Shown in pieces: positions 1-10,700 of a DNA stretch of 64,000 nucleotides. The translations under genes were made by a program, and so were the position numbers. The notes beneath the pieces are model-generated. The model searched no databases. It saw only the letters and a program-made list of their open reading frames with translations, and was not told where the DNA came from. Every line of letters begins with the position of its first letter. The stretch's first letter is position 1. Source of the stretch: Pseudomonas fuscovaginae SE-1 (GTDB lineage Bacteria > Pseudomonadota > Gammaproteobacteria > Pseudomonadales > Pseudomonadaceae); the NCBI RefSeq assembly GCF_000364705.1, contig NZ_AQOH01000012.1, forward strand, positions 1 to 64,000, given 5' to 3'.

Positions 1-1869
1 CACGACCACTTCTTCGAACTCGGCGGTCACTCGCTGCTGGCGGTGCGACTGGTCAGCCAGCTGGCTGCCGTCGGCCTGTCGCTGTCGCTGGCCGAGTTGT
101 TCCAGCACGCGACGCTCGCGCAGTTGGCTGGCCTGCTGGGCAGCCGCGTGGGCGAGGCCGCCCCCGCTGGGGATGAACAGTTGGTGCCGGTGCGCACCAC
201 GGGCAGTCAGCGGCCGTTGTTCCTGGTCCATGAATTCACCGGCCTGGACCTGTATTTCCCGACCCTGGGCCAGCATATCGATAGCGATATCCCGGTCTAC
301 GGCCTGCCTGGCATTGCCCTCGGGCGGCCGCAGTTGCAGACCCTGGAGTGCCTGGCGAGCCGTCTGTTGCATCTGATGCGCAGCGTCCAGCCGCAAGGGC
401 CTTATCGCTTGGCCGGCTGGTCGTTCGGCGGCCTGCTGGCCTATGAGATCGCCATCCAGTTGGTGAGTCTGGACGAGGAGGTGGAGTTTGTCGGCCTGAT
501 CGATACCTACATGCCGCGCCTGGTGGATCAGGGCCGCGAGCGCTGGAATCCGCAGAGCGCGCATCGCCAGCATCTGCTGGAACGCTGTGAGTCGTTCTGG
601 AATGCCCGGGGAGAGCGCGAGGAAACGCTGACGGCACTGCACGTGGTACGTTCAAGGCTGCAGGACTTCGATTTCGAAGGGCTCCTGCAACATTGCCGCG
701 AGCAGGGCGTGTTGCCGCCGGAACTCGCTGTGCACGATGCCGAGTCGCTGTGGCGGTACCTCGATCGCGAGGTTGCCCACGGTCATGCCCAGGCCCATTA
801 CACCGTGTTCCCCACCAGCGTGCCGGTACACCTGTTCACCGCCACCGAGCTGGCCCACGATGCAGTGCCCCATGATGGTTACCTGGGGTGGGACGCTGTG
901 CTGCCACGCAGCCAGTTGCAGCGTATCCCGGTTGCAGGCGATCACCAGAGCCTGATGCAGGCACCGCACATCCAGGGGCTCGCAGGGGCACTCAATACGG
1001 CGTTGGCCTCGCTGGCCGGGCGCTCGGCGCCGGCGCGCGCCAGGCACCAGCCGTTGCTGACGATCCAGGGCGGACGTGGCGATCACACGCCGGTGTTCTG
1101 CGTGCCGGGGGCCGGCGACAGCGTCACGGGCTTCATCGGTCTGACCGACGCCTTCGGTGCGCACTGGCCGATCCATGGCCTGCAGCCGCGCGGGTTGGAT
1201 GGCCGCACGGTGCCGTACGGCTCGGTGGAAATCGCCGCCGTGGCCTACTTGCAGGCGCTCGACAGTGTGCAGCCGGAAGGGCCGGTGCATCTGCTCGGTC
1301 ATTCCTTCGGCGGCTGGGTGGTGTTCGAGATGGCCCTGCGCCTGGCGGCGCGGGGGCGCGAGGTGGCTTCACTGACCCTGATCGACAGCGAATCGCCAGG
1401 AGGCAACGGGGTGGTGGGCAAGCCCTATACGTCGATGGGGGTGCTGGAACGCCTGATCGAGACCATGCAACTGGCGGCGGGCAAGTCGATGGAAATCGAC
1501 CGGGCCGCCTTCGAGGCACAGGGCGATAGCGGGCAACTGCAGTTGTTGCATGCCGGCATGGTTCGCGCCGGACTGTTGCCGCCACGCTCGGCGGCGGATT
1601 CGATGCGTGGGCCGGTGCGGGCCTTCGGCTCGGCCTTGCGCACCCGCTACCAGCCGTCGTCGGTCTATACCGGCCCGGTGCGCCTGGTACTGGCCGATGA
1701 CCCGGTGCTGGATGCGGCGGGCAACCAGCGCGAGCAGCGGGCCATGGTCGAAGGCTGGCGCCGCTGTGCCCCGGACCTCACCGTCTGGCGTGGGCCGGGC
1801 AATCATTTCACCATCCTCAAGGCGCCACATGTGCAGCATCTGGCGAGCTGGTGGCGAAGCTTCCATTAA
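1..1869 (+). CDS. Non-ribosomal peptide synthetase, C-terminal end (PCP-TE-TE), partial
   Basis: The frame is open from base 1, so this is the 3' end of a larger synthetase; 622 residues are visible. It opens inside a carrier domain: the phosphopantetheine site reads FFELGGHSLLA with Ser11. Two consecutive type I thioesterase domains follow. The first has the nucleophile elbow GWSFGG (Ser141), a downstream LIDTYMP aspartate and a GDHQSLM histidine. The second has GHSFGG (Ser435), LIDSESP and GPGNHFTIL, so both catalytic triads look complete. In known systems tandem TE domains end the last synthetase of Pseudomonas cyclic lipopeptides such as syringopeptin and corpeptin, where they release and cyclise the peptide. 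The exporter genes directly downstream fit this. The peptide product cannot be read from this fragment. Confidence 0.95.
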   Translation, partial: HDHFFELGGHSLLAVRLVSQLAAVGLSLSLAELFQHATLAQLAGLLGSRVGEAAPAGDEQLVPVRTTGSQRPLFLVHEFTGLDLYFPTLGQHIDSDIPVYGLPGIALGRPQLQTLECLASRLLHLMRSVQPQGPYRLAGWSFGGLLAYEIAIQLVSLDEEVEFVGLIDTYMPRLVDQGRERWNPQSAHRQHLLERCESFWNARGEREETLTALHVVRSRLQDFDFEGLLQHCREQGVLPPELAVHDAESLWRYLDREVAHGHAQAHYTVFPTSVPVHLFTATELAHDAVPHDGYLGWDAVLPRSQLQRIPVAGDHQSLMQAPHIQGLAGALNTALASLAGRSAPARARHQPLLTIQGGRGDHTPVFCVPGAGDSVTGFIGLTDAFGAHWPIHGLQPRGLDGRTVPYGSVEIAAVAYLQALDSVQPEGPVHLLGHSFGGWVVFEMALRLAARGREVASLTLIDSESPGGNGVVGKPYTSMGVLERLIETMQLAAGKSMEIDRAAFEAQGDSGQLQLLHAGMVRAGLLPPRSAADSMRGPVRAFGSALRTRYQPSSVYTGPVRLVLADDPVLDAAGNQREQRAMVEGWRRCAPDLTVWRGPGNHFTILKAPHVQHLASWWRSFH

Positions 1870-1934
1870 CCCAACCTCTTAAAAATCCGGCGGCGGGGTC
1901 GCCGGGTCAACCTCCAACGCATTCGTGGTTTTCT

Positions 1935-3092
1935 ATGAAAAAGTTGAAGTTTCGCAAAGTGGTAATCGTGGCGGTGCTGCTGGTCCTGGCGGCGATCGTC
2001 TTCTACAGCGTGCAGGCACCGGCCAAGCCACCGGAGTACCTGACCGCCACTGTCGAGCGCACGGACATCGAGAACTCCGTGCTGGCCAGCGGGGTGCTGC
2101 AGGGCATCAAGCAGGTCGATGTCGGCGCGCAGGTTTCCGGCCAGCTCAAATCACTGAAGGTGAAGCTCGGCGACAAGGTCGAGCAGGGCCAGTGGCTGGC
2201 GGAAATCGACCCGGTGGTGCTGCAGAACGCCCTGCGCCAGGCGCAGGTCAATGAACAGAACCTGATCGCGCAGAAACAGGCGGCGGCGGCGCAGCTCAAG
2301 GATGCCAAGGCCACCTACGAGCGCTACAGGCAACTGCGTCAGGACGATGCGATTTCCAAGCAGGACTACGAGACCGCGCAGTCGAACTTCGAGGTCAGGA
2401 CCGCCAATCTGTTGTCGCTGGATGCCCAGATCAGGGATGCGCGGATCCAGGTGGAAACCGCCAGGGTCAACCTGGGCTACACCCGTATCGTCGCGCCCAT
2501 CAGCGGCGACGTGGTCGGTATCGTCACCCAGGAAGGCCAGACCGTGATCGCCAACCAACTGGCGCCGGTGATCCTCAAACTCGCCGATCTGGACACCATG
2601 ACCATCAAGGCCCAGGTCTCCGAAGCCGACGTGATTCATATCAGCCCCGGGCAGGAGGTGTACTTCACCATCCTCGGCGACGTCGACAAGCGCTACTACG
2701 CCAAGCTGCGCGGTACCGAGCCGGCACCGCAGAATTTCCTGGAAACCCAGACCGCCGGCTCCAGCAAGCAGAACACCGCGGTGTTCTACAACGCGCTGTT
2801 CGATGTGCCGAACCCCGATCACCGCCTGCGCATTTCCATGACCGCCCAGGTGCATATCGTCCGCGACCGGGCCAAGGAGGTCCTGACGGTGCCGGTCGCG
2901 GCCCTGGGCGAGAAGAACAAGGACGGCACGTTCCCGGTGCGGGTGCTCGACGAACAGGGCCAGGCCCAGGTGCGTAACGTGCAGACCGGCATCAACAACA
3001 ATGTCCGGGTGGAGATCAGGACCGGCCTGGCCGAAGGTGACAAGGTGGTGATTGGCGAACCGTCCGCGACTCCCGCGGTAGCGGGGGCCTGA
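1935..3092 (+). CDS. macA: MacA-like periplasmic membrane-fusion protein (PseE-like)
   Basis: 385 residues, starting at the ATG whose product begins MKKLKFRKVV. An upstream extension of the frame overlaps the synthetase end and is rejected. An N-terminal membrane anchor (about residues 8-25) is followed by a lipoyl/barrel-sandwich half, a coiled-coil hairpin rich in Ala/Gln/Lys (about 100-185), the second lipoyl half and a beta-barrel. This is the HlyD/MacA layout, and the length is normal for the family. It would couple an inner-membrane ABC transporter to an outer-membrane channel. It lies 65 bp after the synthetase and 2 bp before macB, so the three are probably co-transcribed. MacAB pairs next to Pseudomonas lipopeptide synthetases export the product (PseEF for syringopeptin); lipopeptide export here is inferred from position. 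Confidence 0.93.
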   Translation: MKKLKFRKVVIVAVLLVLAAIVFYSVQAPAKPPEYLTATVERTDIENSVLASGVLQGIKQVDVGAQVSGQLKSLKVKLGDKVEQGQWLAEIDPVVLQNALRQAQVNEQNLIAQKQAAAAQLKDAKATYERYRQLRQDDAISKQDYETAQSNFEVRTANLLSLDAQIRDARIQVETARVNLGYTRIVAPISGDVVGIVTQEGQTVIANQLAPVILKLADLDTMTIKAQVSEADVIHISPGQEVYFTILGDVDKRYYAKLRGTEPAPQNFLETQTAGSSKQNTAVFYNALFDVPNPDHRLRISMTAQVHIVRDRAKEVLTVPVAALGEKNKDGTFPVRVLDEQGQAQVRNVQTGINNNVRVEIRTGLAEGDKVVIGEPSATPAVAGA

Positions 3093-3094
3093 CC

Positions 3095-5056
3095 ATGAGC
3101 CGGCCTCTGTTGGAACTCAAGGGGATCACCCGCCGCTTCGTCGCCGGCGAGAAGGACTTCGTCGCGCTCAAGGACATCAACCTGACGATCAATGCCGGTG
3201 AACTGGTGGCGATCACCGGAGCCTCGGGCTCCGGCAAGTCGACCCTGATGAACGTGCTCGGTTGCCTGGACCATGCCAACACCGGCAGCTACAAGGTTGA
3301 CGGACGCGAAACCGGCAGCCTGACCGACGATGAGCTGGCGCAACTGCGCCGCGATCACTTCGGTTTCATTTTCCAGCGCTATCATCTGCTGCCACACCTG
3401 GCGGCCGGCCAGAACGTGGAAATGCCGGCGATCTACGCCGGCACCGGCGAGAGCAAGCGCAACAGCCGCGCCCGCGAACTGCTCGAACGCCTGGGGCTGG
3501 CGGCGCACCTGGAGCACCGTCCCAGCCAGCTTTCGGGGGGCCAGCAGCAGCGGGTGAGTATCGCCCGGGCCTTGATGAACGGTGGCGAGATCATCCTCGC
3601 CGACGAGCCCACCGGCGCCCTGGACACCGCCAGCGGCAAGGAGGTGATGAAGATTCTGCTGGAGCTGCATGCAGCCGGGCACACGGTGATCCTGGTGACC
3701 CACGACGACAAGGTCGCGGCCCATGCCGAACGCATCATCGAGGTCCGCGACGGCGAGATCGTCAGTGACCGGCCCAATCCGAATCGTCCGGTGGAGCGCG
3801 AGAAAACCGCGCAGCGACCGCCGACCAAGCCCCGCCAGGGCAACCGCCTGATGGCCGGCCTCGCGCTGTTCCAGGAGGCCTTCGTGATGGCCTGGGTGGC
3901 GCTGATCTCGCACCGCATGCGCACCTTGCTGACCATGCTCGGGATCATCATCGGCATCACCTCGGTGGTGTCGATCGTGGCGATCGGCGAAGGGGCCAAG
4001 GAGTACGTGCTCAAGGATATCCAGGCCATCGGCAGCAACACCATCGAGATCTTCCCCGGCAACGACTTCGGCGATAACAAGGCGGGCTCCATCGAAACCC
4101 TGGCGCTGTCGGACGTGGCGGCCCTGAACAGTGAGTACTACATCGACAGTGCCTCGCCGAACATCGGGCGCAGCCTGCTGGTGCGTTACCGCAATATCGA
4201 TGTGACGGCGACCGTCAGCGGGGTCAGCCCCAGCTACTTCCAGGTGCGTGGCATCAAGATGGGCCTGGGGGTACCGTTCAACAAGGATGACGCCCGGCGC
4301 CAGGCCCAGGTGGTGGTGATCGACCACAACACCCGCATCCGCCTGTTCGGCCCGACGGCTGACCCGCTGGGTCAGGTGATCCTGGTGGACAACCTGCCGT
4401 GCACGGTGATCGGCGTGACCGAGGACAGGAAGAGCATTTTCAACACCAGCAAGAGCCTGAACATCTGGATGCCCTTCGAAACCGCTTCCGGTCGCGTATT
4501 GGGCCAGCGCTTCCTGGACAGCATCACGGTACGGGCCCGGGACGGGCAGCCGAGCAAGGTGGTCGAGGACAACATCAACAAGCTGATGGAAAGACGTCAT
4601 GGCACCAAGGACTTCTTCACCTACAACCTCGACAGCGTCATGCAGACGGTCCAGAAAACCAGCCAGTCGCTGGCCTTGCTGCTGTCGTTGATCGCGGTGA
4701 TTTCCCTGGCGGTCGGCGGTATCGGGGTGATGAACATCATGCTGGTATCGGTGACCGAGCGTACCCGCGAGATCGGCATCCGCATGGCGGTCGGCGCGCG
4801 CCAGTCGGATATCCGCCAGCAGTTCCTGGTGGAGGCGGTGATGGTCTGCCTGATCGGCGGGATCATCGGCATCACCCTGTCATTCGGCATCGGCTATGTG
4901 TTTTCGCTGCTGGTGAAGGAATGGAAGATGGTGTTTTCCATCAGCTCGATCGTCACCGCGTTCATCTGTTCGACCTTGATCGGCATCGTCTTCGGTTTCG
5001 TGCCGGCGCGCAATGCCGCCCGACTCGATCCGATCGAAGCGTTGGCGCGCGATTGA
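3095..5056 (+). CDS. macB: MacB-like ABC exporter, ATPase fused to permease (PseF-like)
   Basis: 653 residues. The N-terminal nucleotide-binding domain has Walker A GASGSGKST (42-50), signature LSGGQ (146-150) and Walker B ending in D170-E171. A linker follows, then the first transmembrane helix near residue 270, a large periplasmic domain, and three C-terminal helices in an FtsX-type permease domain (about 525-645). This is the standard MacB order and size. The enzyme works as a dimer in the inner membrane and uses ATP to drive substrate from the periplasm through MacA and an outer-membrane channel. It is translationally coupled to macA. The adjacent synthetase suggests a lipopeptide substrate. 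Confidence 0.94.
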   Translation: MSRPLLELKGITRRFVAGEKDFVALKDINLTINAGELVAITGASGSGKSTLMNVLGCLDHANTGSYKVDGRETGSLTDDELAQLRRDHFGFIFQRYHLLPHLAAGQNVEMPAIYAGTGESKRNSRARELLERLGLAAHLEHRPSQLSGGQQQRVSIARALMNGGEIILADEPTGALDTASGKEVMKILLELHAAGHTVILVTHDDKVAAHAERIIEVRDGEIVSDRPNPNRPVEREKTAQRPPTKPRQGNRLMAGLALFQEAFVMAWVALISHRMRTLLTMLGIIIGITSVVSIVAIGEGAKEYVLKDIQAIGSNTIEIFPGNDFGDNKAGSIETLALSDVAALNSEYYIDSASPNIGRSLLVRYRNIDVTATVSGVSPSYFQVRGIKMGLGVPFNKDDARRQAQVVVIDHNTRIRLFGPTADPLGQVILVDNLPCTVIGVTEDRKSIFNTSKSLNIWMPFETASGRVLGQRFLDSITVRARDGQPSKVVEDNINKLMERRHGTKDFFTYNLDSVMQTVQKTSQSLALLLSLIAVISLAVGGIGVMNIMLVSVTERTREIGIRMAVGARQSDIRQQFLVEAVMVCLIGGIIGITLSFGIGYVFSLLVKEWKMVFSISSIVTAFICSTLIGIVFGFVPARNAARLDPIEALARD

Positions 5057-5067
5057 GCGAGCCGCAG

Positions 5068-5083
5068 GAGCCCGGTAGGGCTC
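5068..5083 (+). terminator. Small hairpin after macB
   Basis: GAGCCC and GGGCTC flank a 4-nt loop just after the macB stop. There is no clear T-tract, so termination is doubtful. It could still separate macAB transcription from the downstream lipoprotein gene. Confidence 0.3.
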
Positions 5084-5167
5084 TTGCCCGGCGCCCCGGA
5101 ATGTCCCTATTTCCCATGCCAGACAGGCCTCTGTCGCTGCGGTTAAATGCAGGCCACGAAGGAGCGG

Positions 5168-5201
5168 TGGGGCAAGGCCGGCAAGCGCCGGCTCCCGTGC
5201 C
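5168..5201 (-). repeat. Single REP-like palindrome
   Basis: The stretch around GCCGGCAAGCGCCGGCTCCC matches the core of the common Pseudomonas REP hairpin, read on the minus strand. It sits in the 212-bp gap between macB and the outer-membrane lipoprotein gene. Confidence 0.55.
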
Positions 5202-5268
5202 CATCCCGGTCCTGAGCTGAATTTCCCATTTCCCTTGGCCACTGTGCCCAGGAGCCTGCGAGAGCGTT

Positions 5269-6696
5269 ATGCCGATCGCCAAACCTGCTGCCCGCTTCCT
5301 GCTGCCCGTGCTCTGCGCGACACTGCTGGGTGGCTGCACGCTGGGTCCGGATTACCACCCGCCACGGGTGGAGGTGGCGAGCCGCTGGCATGCACCGCTG
5401 CCCCATGGCGCGTCGGTAGGGGGGCTGGACGACTGGTGGCGGCAGTTCAACGACCCGGCCCTGGCGGCCCTGCTGGACATGGCCGAGGCCGACAGCCCGT
5501 CCCTGGACCAGGCGTTGGCACGCATCGCCCAGGCCCGTGCGACCCTGGACGGCAGCCTGGCCGATGGCCGGCCGCAACTCAACGGCGGCTTGAGCAAGGC
5601 GCGGGCCGGCGTCAGCCAGCGCGATCTGAACAAGGTCGGCAGCACTTCCGGAGCGACCCTCGACGCGACCTGGGAACTGGACCTGTTCGGCAAGCTGCGC
5701 CGCACCGACGAAGCCTCACGCAACCGGCTGCAGGCGCGGGTCGATGACTGGCATGAGGCCAGGGTCTCTCTGGCGGCCGAGGTCGGTGATGACTTCGTGC
5801 AGTACCGAGGCTGCCAGTTGCTGGTCAACGCCTACCGTGACCAGGCGCAATCCCAGGAACAGACCGCGCGCCTGACCCGGCTGTCGCACCAGGCCGGTTT
5901 CACCTCCAGCGCCGATGCCGCGCTGGCCGATGCCAGTGCCGCCGCCAGTGTCGCGACCCTGACCAATCAGCAAAGCACCTGCGATGTGCTGCTCAAGAGC
6001 CTGGTGGCCCTGTCCGGAGCCCGCGAGGAACAGGTGCGCGCGGTGCTTGGCGATCAGCCGCAACATCTGCCGGAGCCGGCGTTTCTGGATGTGCGGGAGG
6101 TACCCGCCGATCTGGTACGCCAACGTCCGGACCTGGCCGCCAGCGAGCGCGAACTGGCGGCCGCCAATGCACAGATCGGGGCCGCCGAGGCCGACCGCCT
6201 GCCCAGCCTCGGCCTGGTCGGCTCCCTTGCCGTGGGCACCACCACCGGCCAATACAGCCGCACCTGGAGCCTGGGGCCGCAGCTCAGCGTGCCGCTGCTC
6301 GATGGCGGCAGGCGGCGCGCGGCAGTGGACTCGGCCCGGGCCGGTTATGATTCGGCCCTGGCGACCTATCGGCAGACCCTGCGCACGGCGGTGATGGAAG
6401 TCGAGCAGTCGCTGGTGCGCCTGGACGCCGCGCGCCGCGCGGAAGCCGATGCCCGGCGTGCCACGGAGGGATACGAGGCCTATTTCCAGGCGGTCGATCG
6501 CAAATGGCAGGCCGGCAATGCCAGTCTGCTCGACCGTGAGCTGGCACGCCGCTCGGCGTTGTCGGCGCAGATCGAACTGATCACCCTGCAGCAGAATCAG
6601 GTGCGCTACTGGATCGCCCTGTACAAGGCCCTCGGCGGCGGCTGGCAGGACGGCGACGGCTTGGCGGGCGCGGTGCCGAAGCGAGGCGGGGCATGA
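5269..6696 (+). CDS. NodT-family outer-membrane efflux lipoprotein (OprM/PseA-like)
   Basis: 475 residues. A lipoprotein signal ends at LLGGC, so Cys23 would be acylated. Two OEP repeats follow, with the long helical stretches typical of TolC/OprM channels, and the length is normal for the family. It forms the outer-membrane duct of tripartite pumps. Its stop codon overlaps the start of the membrane-fusion gene, so it belongs with the RND set, though the channel could also serve MacAB upstream. The order OMF-MFP-RND next to a lipopeptide synthetase matches PseABC of the P. syringae syr-syp island. Confidence 0.93.
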   Translation: MPIAKPAARFLLPVLCATLLGGCTLGPDYHPPRVEVASRWHAPLPHGASVGGLDDWWRQFNDPALAALLDMAEADSPSLDQALARIAQARATLDGSLADGRPQLNGGLSKARAGVSQRDLNKVGSTSGATLDATWELDLFGKLRRTDEASRNRLQARVDDWHEARVSLAAEVGDDFVQYRGCQLLVNAYRDQAQSQEQTARLTRLSHQAGFTSSADAALADASAAASVATLTNQQSTCDVLLKSLVALSGAREEQVRAVLGDQPQHLPEPAFLDVREVPADLVRQRPDLAASERELAAANAQIGAAEADRLPSLGLVGSLAVGTTTGQYSRTWSLGPQLSVPLLDGGRRRAAVDSARAGYDSALATYRQTLRTAVMEVEQSLVRLDAARRAEADARRATEGYEAYFQAVDRKWQAGNASLLDRELARRSALSAQIELITLQQNQVRYWIALYKALGGGWQDGDGLAGAVPKRGGA

Positions 6697-7793
6697 GAAT
6701 GAGTGCAGGCCACGGCCTGCTGGTGGCTGTCGGGCTGGGGCTGTCGGGCTGGTTGCTGTTCGGTCGCGCCACGCCGGCACCGGCAGCGGCACCGGTGGCC
6801 GCCACCAGCCTGAGTGTCGAGGCGGTCCGGCCGCGCCGCGAAGACTGGCCGCAGGAACTAGTGGCCAGCGGCGCGCTCGCGCCTTGGCAGGAAGTGCTGA
6901 TCAGCGCCGAGACCGGCAGCTTGCGTATCGCCAGCCTGAACGCCGATATCGGCGACCGGGTGCGCAAGGGGCAGGTGCTGGCCACCCTGGCCGATGCCAG
7001 CGTGCAGGCCGAGGAAAACAAGCAGAAGGCCGCGGTGGCCCAGGCGGCCGCACAGTTGCAGGAGGCCCGCTCCAACGAGCGACGTGCGGCGGTGGTCGGG
7101 CAGAGCGGCGCGCTCTCGGAGCAGCAACTGGAGGAGTATAGGGTCAAGGTACAGACCGCGGCGGCCAACCTGGCTTCGGCGAGCGCCGACCTGCACAGCA
7201 CCCGTATCCGGCTTGCGCAGACCCGTATCGTCGCGGTGGACGATGGCATCATCTCCGGGCGCAAGGCCTTGCTCGGGGACGTGGTGGCCGCTGGCAGCGA
7301 GCTGTTCCGGATGATCCGCGCGGGTCGGGTCGAATGGCAGGCGGAACTCGATGCCCGGCAACTGCCACAGGTGCGCGCCGGACAATCCGCCGAACTGGAG
7401 TTGCCGGATGGGACGCAGGTGCAGGGGCGGGTGCGCCTGGTTGCACCGGTGCTGGACAGCAAGACCAGCCGCGCGCTGGTTTATGTGTCCTTGCCCGCCG
7501 AGTCTTCGGCACGGGCCGGCATGTACGCCAGCGGCCGCATCGAGCTGGCCGACCGGGTGGCGCTGACCGTTCCGGATACCGCCGTGGTATTGCGCGATGG
7601 CCGCTCTTATGTGTTCGTGCTGGGCCAGGACATGCATGTCAGCCAGCAGGCCGTGGAAGTCGGGCGACGACGCGGGCAGGCCGTGGAAATCGTCGCCGGC
7701 CTGAGCGAGCAGGCGCGGATCGTGCGCAGCGGCGGCGCCTTTCTCAGCGACGGGGCCAGCGTGACTCTGGTTCCCAAGGCGGACCCGCGATGA
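6693..7793 (+). CDS. RND efflux membrane-fusion protein (PseB-like)
   Basis: 366 residues. An N-terminal membrane-anchoring segment (about residues 8-24) is followed by a lipoyl domain containing RVRKGQVLA, a short coiled-coil hairpin, the second lipoyl half and beta-barrel domains. This is the normal architecture of HlyD/AcrA-type adaptors, somewhat short. It overlaps the preceding lipoprotein gene and the following RND gene by four bases each, so the three are translationally coupled. It would bridge the RND pump to the outer-membrane channel. Confidence 0.93.
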   Translation: MRMSAGHGLLVAVGLGLSGWLLFGRATPAPAAAPVAATSLSVEAVRPRREDWPQELVASGALAPWQEVLISAETGSLRIASLNADIGDRVRKGQVLATLADASVQAEENKQKAAVAQAAAQLQEARSNERRAAVVGQSGALSEQQLEEYRVKVQTAAANLASASADLHSTRIRLAQTRIVAVDDGIISGRKALLGDVVAAGSELFRMIRAGRVEWQAELDARQLPQVRAGQSAELELPDGTQVQGRVRLVAPVLDSKTSRALVYVSLPAESSARAGMYASGRIELADRVALTVPDTAVVLRDGRSYVFVLGQDMHVSQQAVEVGRRRGQAVEIVAGLSEQARIVRSGGAFLSDGASVTLVPKADPR

Positions 7794-10700
7794 ATATCTC
7801 CGCGCTGTCGATTCGCTACCCGGTGCCGGCGGTCATGCTGTTCGTGCTGTTGACCCTGTTCGGCGTATTTGGCCTGGAGCGCCTCGGTGTCCAGGACTTC
7901 CCGGACACCGACCTGCCCACGGTGGTGATCAGCGCATCGCTTGAAGGCGCGGCCCCCGAGCAACTGGAAACCGAGGTGGCGCGCAAGCTCGAAGACAAGC
8001 TCACGTCGCTGCGCCTGCTGCAGCATGTGACGACGTCGATCAGCGAAGGCAGCGTCAGCATCGACGTGACCTTCGCCATCGACAAGGACGCCAACGAGGC
8101 GCTCAACGAAGTGCGCAACGCGGTGGACAGCGCCCGGGCCGAACTGCCGGCGAGCCTCGATCCGCCGTCGGTGTCGCGCGTGACCACCAATACCTCGGCG
8201 CTGCTGACCTATGTCGTCGATGCCCCGCGGATGGACGAGGAAGCCTTGTCATGGTTCATCGACAATGAGCTGAGCAAGCAACTGCTGGCGGTCCGTGGCG
8301 TCGCCAAGGTCGTCAGGGTCGGTGGAGTGGATCGGGAAATCCAGGTCGACCTCGATCCGGCCATGATGGCGGGCCTGGGGCTGGGCGTGACCGACGTGGC
8401 CGCACGCCTGCGGGCGATGCAGAAGGACAACTCCGGCGGCCAGGGCGACCTGGGCAGTGGCCAGCAGGCACTGCGTATCCTGGCGGCGATCGACGACCCG
8501 GCGCAGCTCGGTGCCATTCGCCTCCCCACCGGCGATGGACGCATGGTGGCCCTGCGGCAGCTGGGCTCGGTACGCGACACCCATGCCGAACGCAGCACCC
8601 GGGCCTACCGTGACGGCAAGCCGGTCATCGGCTTCCAGGTACTGCGCTCCCTGGGCTTCTCCGACATCGGGGTGACCGCCGATGTCCGCCGCGCCATACA
8701 GGCATTCGGCGGACAACACACGGATATCCGGATCGAAGAGGCGAGCAACAGCGTCGAGCCGGTGCTGGAAAACTATCGCGGCTCCATGGTCCTGCTGTAC
8801 GAGGGCATGTTGCTGGCCGTGCTGGTGGTCGGCTGGTTCCTGCGGGACTGGCGGGCCACCATCGTCGTGGCGACGGCGCTGCCGCTATCGATCATCCCGA
8901 CCTTCGGCGTGATGTATTTTGCCGGGTTCACCCTCAACACCATTTCCCTGCTGGCCCTGGCCCTGGTGATCGGCATTCTGGTGGACGATGCGATCGTCGA
9001 AGTCGAGAACATCGAGCGCCACCTGCGCCAGGGAAAAAGCCCGCGCCAGGCGGCCATCGAGGCTTCCGACGAAATCGGCCTGGCGGTGGTGGCGACCACC
9101 GTGACCCTGGTGGCGGTGTTTCTGCCCACGGCGTTCATGGGCGGAATTTCCGGCAAGCTGTTCCGCCAGTTCGGCGTGACCGCCAGCGCGGCCCTGCTGT
9201 TTTCCCTGCTGGTGGCACGCATGCTGACGCCAATGATGGCGGCCTACCTGCTCAGGGCCAGGCCCCATGTGGCGCAGGACAGTGGCCTGATGAACCGTTA
9301 TCTGGCCTGGATCCGCACCAGCCTGCGTCGACGCCGGACCACCATGGCCCTGGTCGGTCTGCTGCTGATCGGCTCTCTGGCGTTGATTCCGCTGTTGCCC
9401 ACCAGTTTCCTGCCGGCCCAGGACAATGCCCGCAGCACCATCAGCCTGGAGCTGGCGCCCGGCAGCAGTCTGGAGCAGACCGCCGCCATGGCTCTGCAGG
9501 CCGATGCCCGCCTGCACGCGATCGCCGAGGTGGCCCACGTCTTCTCCGCGGTGGGCAGCGGCGATATCTCCGGTGGCGGCAATCGCAAGGCCGTCCTGAC
9601 AGTCGATCTGCTGCCGCGCGGCGAGCGCGCGCTCAGGCAGTCCGAGGTCGAGGCGAAAATGCGCGAGGTGCTGCGCAGCCTGCCCGGGGTGCGGGTCAAT
9701 GTCGGCGGTGACCGCAGCGGGGAACGCCTGGACATCGTCCTCGCCAGTGACGATGGCGATCTGCTCGAACGCACCGCCAGCGCTCTCGAACCCCAGTTGC
9801 GCCAGCTCAAGGGGATCGGCAACGTGACGTCGAGCACCGCGGTGCAACGGCCGGAGATCCAGATGCGCCCGGATTACGTGCGCGCGGCCGAACTGGGTAT
9901 CAGCAGCCAGGACATCGCCGACACCCTGCGAATGGCCACCTATGGCGAATATTCCTCGTCCCTGGGCAAGGTCAACCTGTCCCAGCGCCAGGTCGATGTG
10001 CGGGTGCGCATGCAGCCGCAGGTACGCACCGACCTGGAGCGTATCGCCCAATTGCGGGTCAGGGGCCATGACGGCCAGGTCGCGCTGGCGTCTCTGGGCG
10101 AAATCGGCATGGGCAGCGGGCCGGCACAGATCGACCGCTTGGACCGTCTGCGCAACATCACCCTGTCCATCGAACTCAATGGCCGCAATGTCGGCGAGGT
10201 GATGGATGAAGCCCGACGGTTGCCGGGGCTGCGGCACCTGCCCGGGCAAGTGAGGCTGGTGGAGCAGGGCGAGCTGCAACTGATGAGCGAGCTGTTCGGC
10301 AATTTCAGCCTGGCGATGGCCGTCGGGGTGTTCTGTATCTACTCGGTGCTGGTGCTGCTGTTTCATGACTTCATGCAGCCTTTCACCATCCTTTCGGCCT
10401 TGCCCCTGTCGCTGGGTGGTGCCTTGTTGGCTCTGCTGGCCGGCGGGATGAGTTTTTCCATGGCATCGGTCATCGGCCTGCTGATGCTGATGGGGATCGT
10501 GACCAAGAATTCGATCCTGCTGGTGGAGTACGCGATCATGGCCCGCCGCGACCCGCGCATGAGCCGCCATGACGCCTTGATCGATGCCTGTCACAAGCGT
10601 GCCCAGCCGATTCTGATGACCACCATCGCCATGGGGGCGGGCATGTTGCCGACCGCATTGGGCTGGGGCGGGGAGTCGGGTTTTCGCCAGCCGATGGCCG

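Noticed and set aside
2819-4600. Long minus-strand frame over macB
   Set aside because: Antisense shadow of a strongly supported gene.
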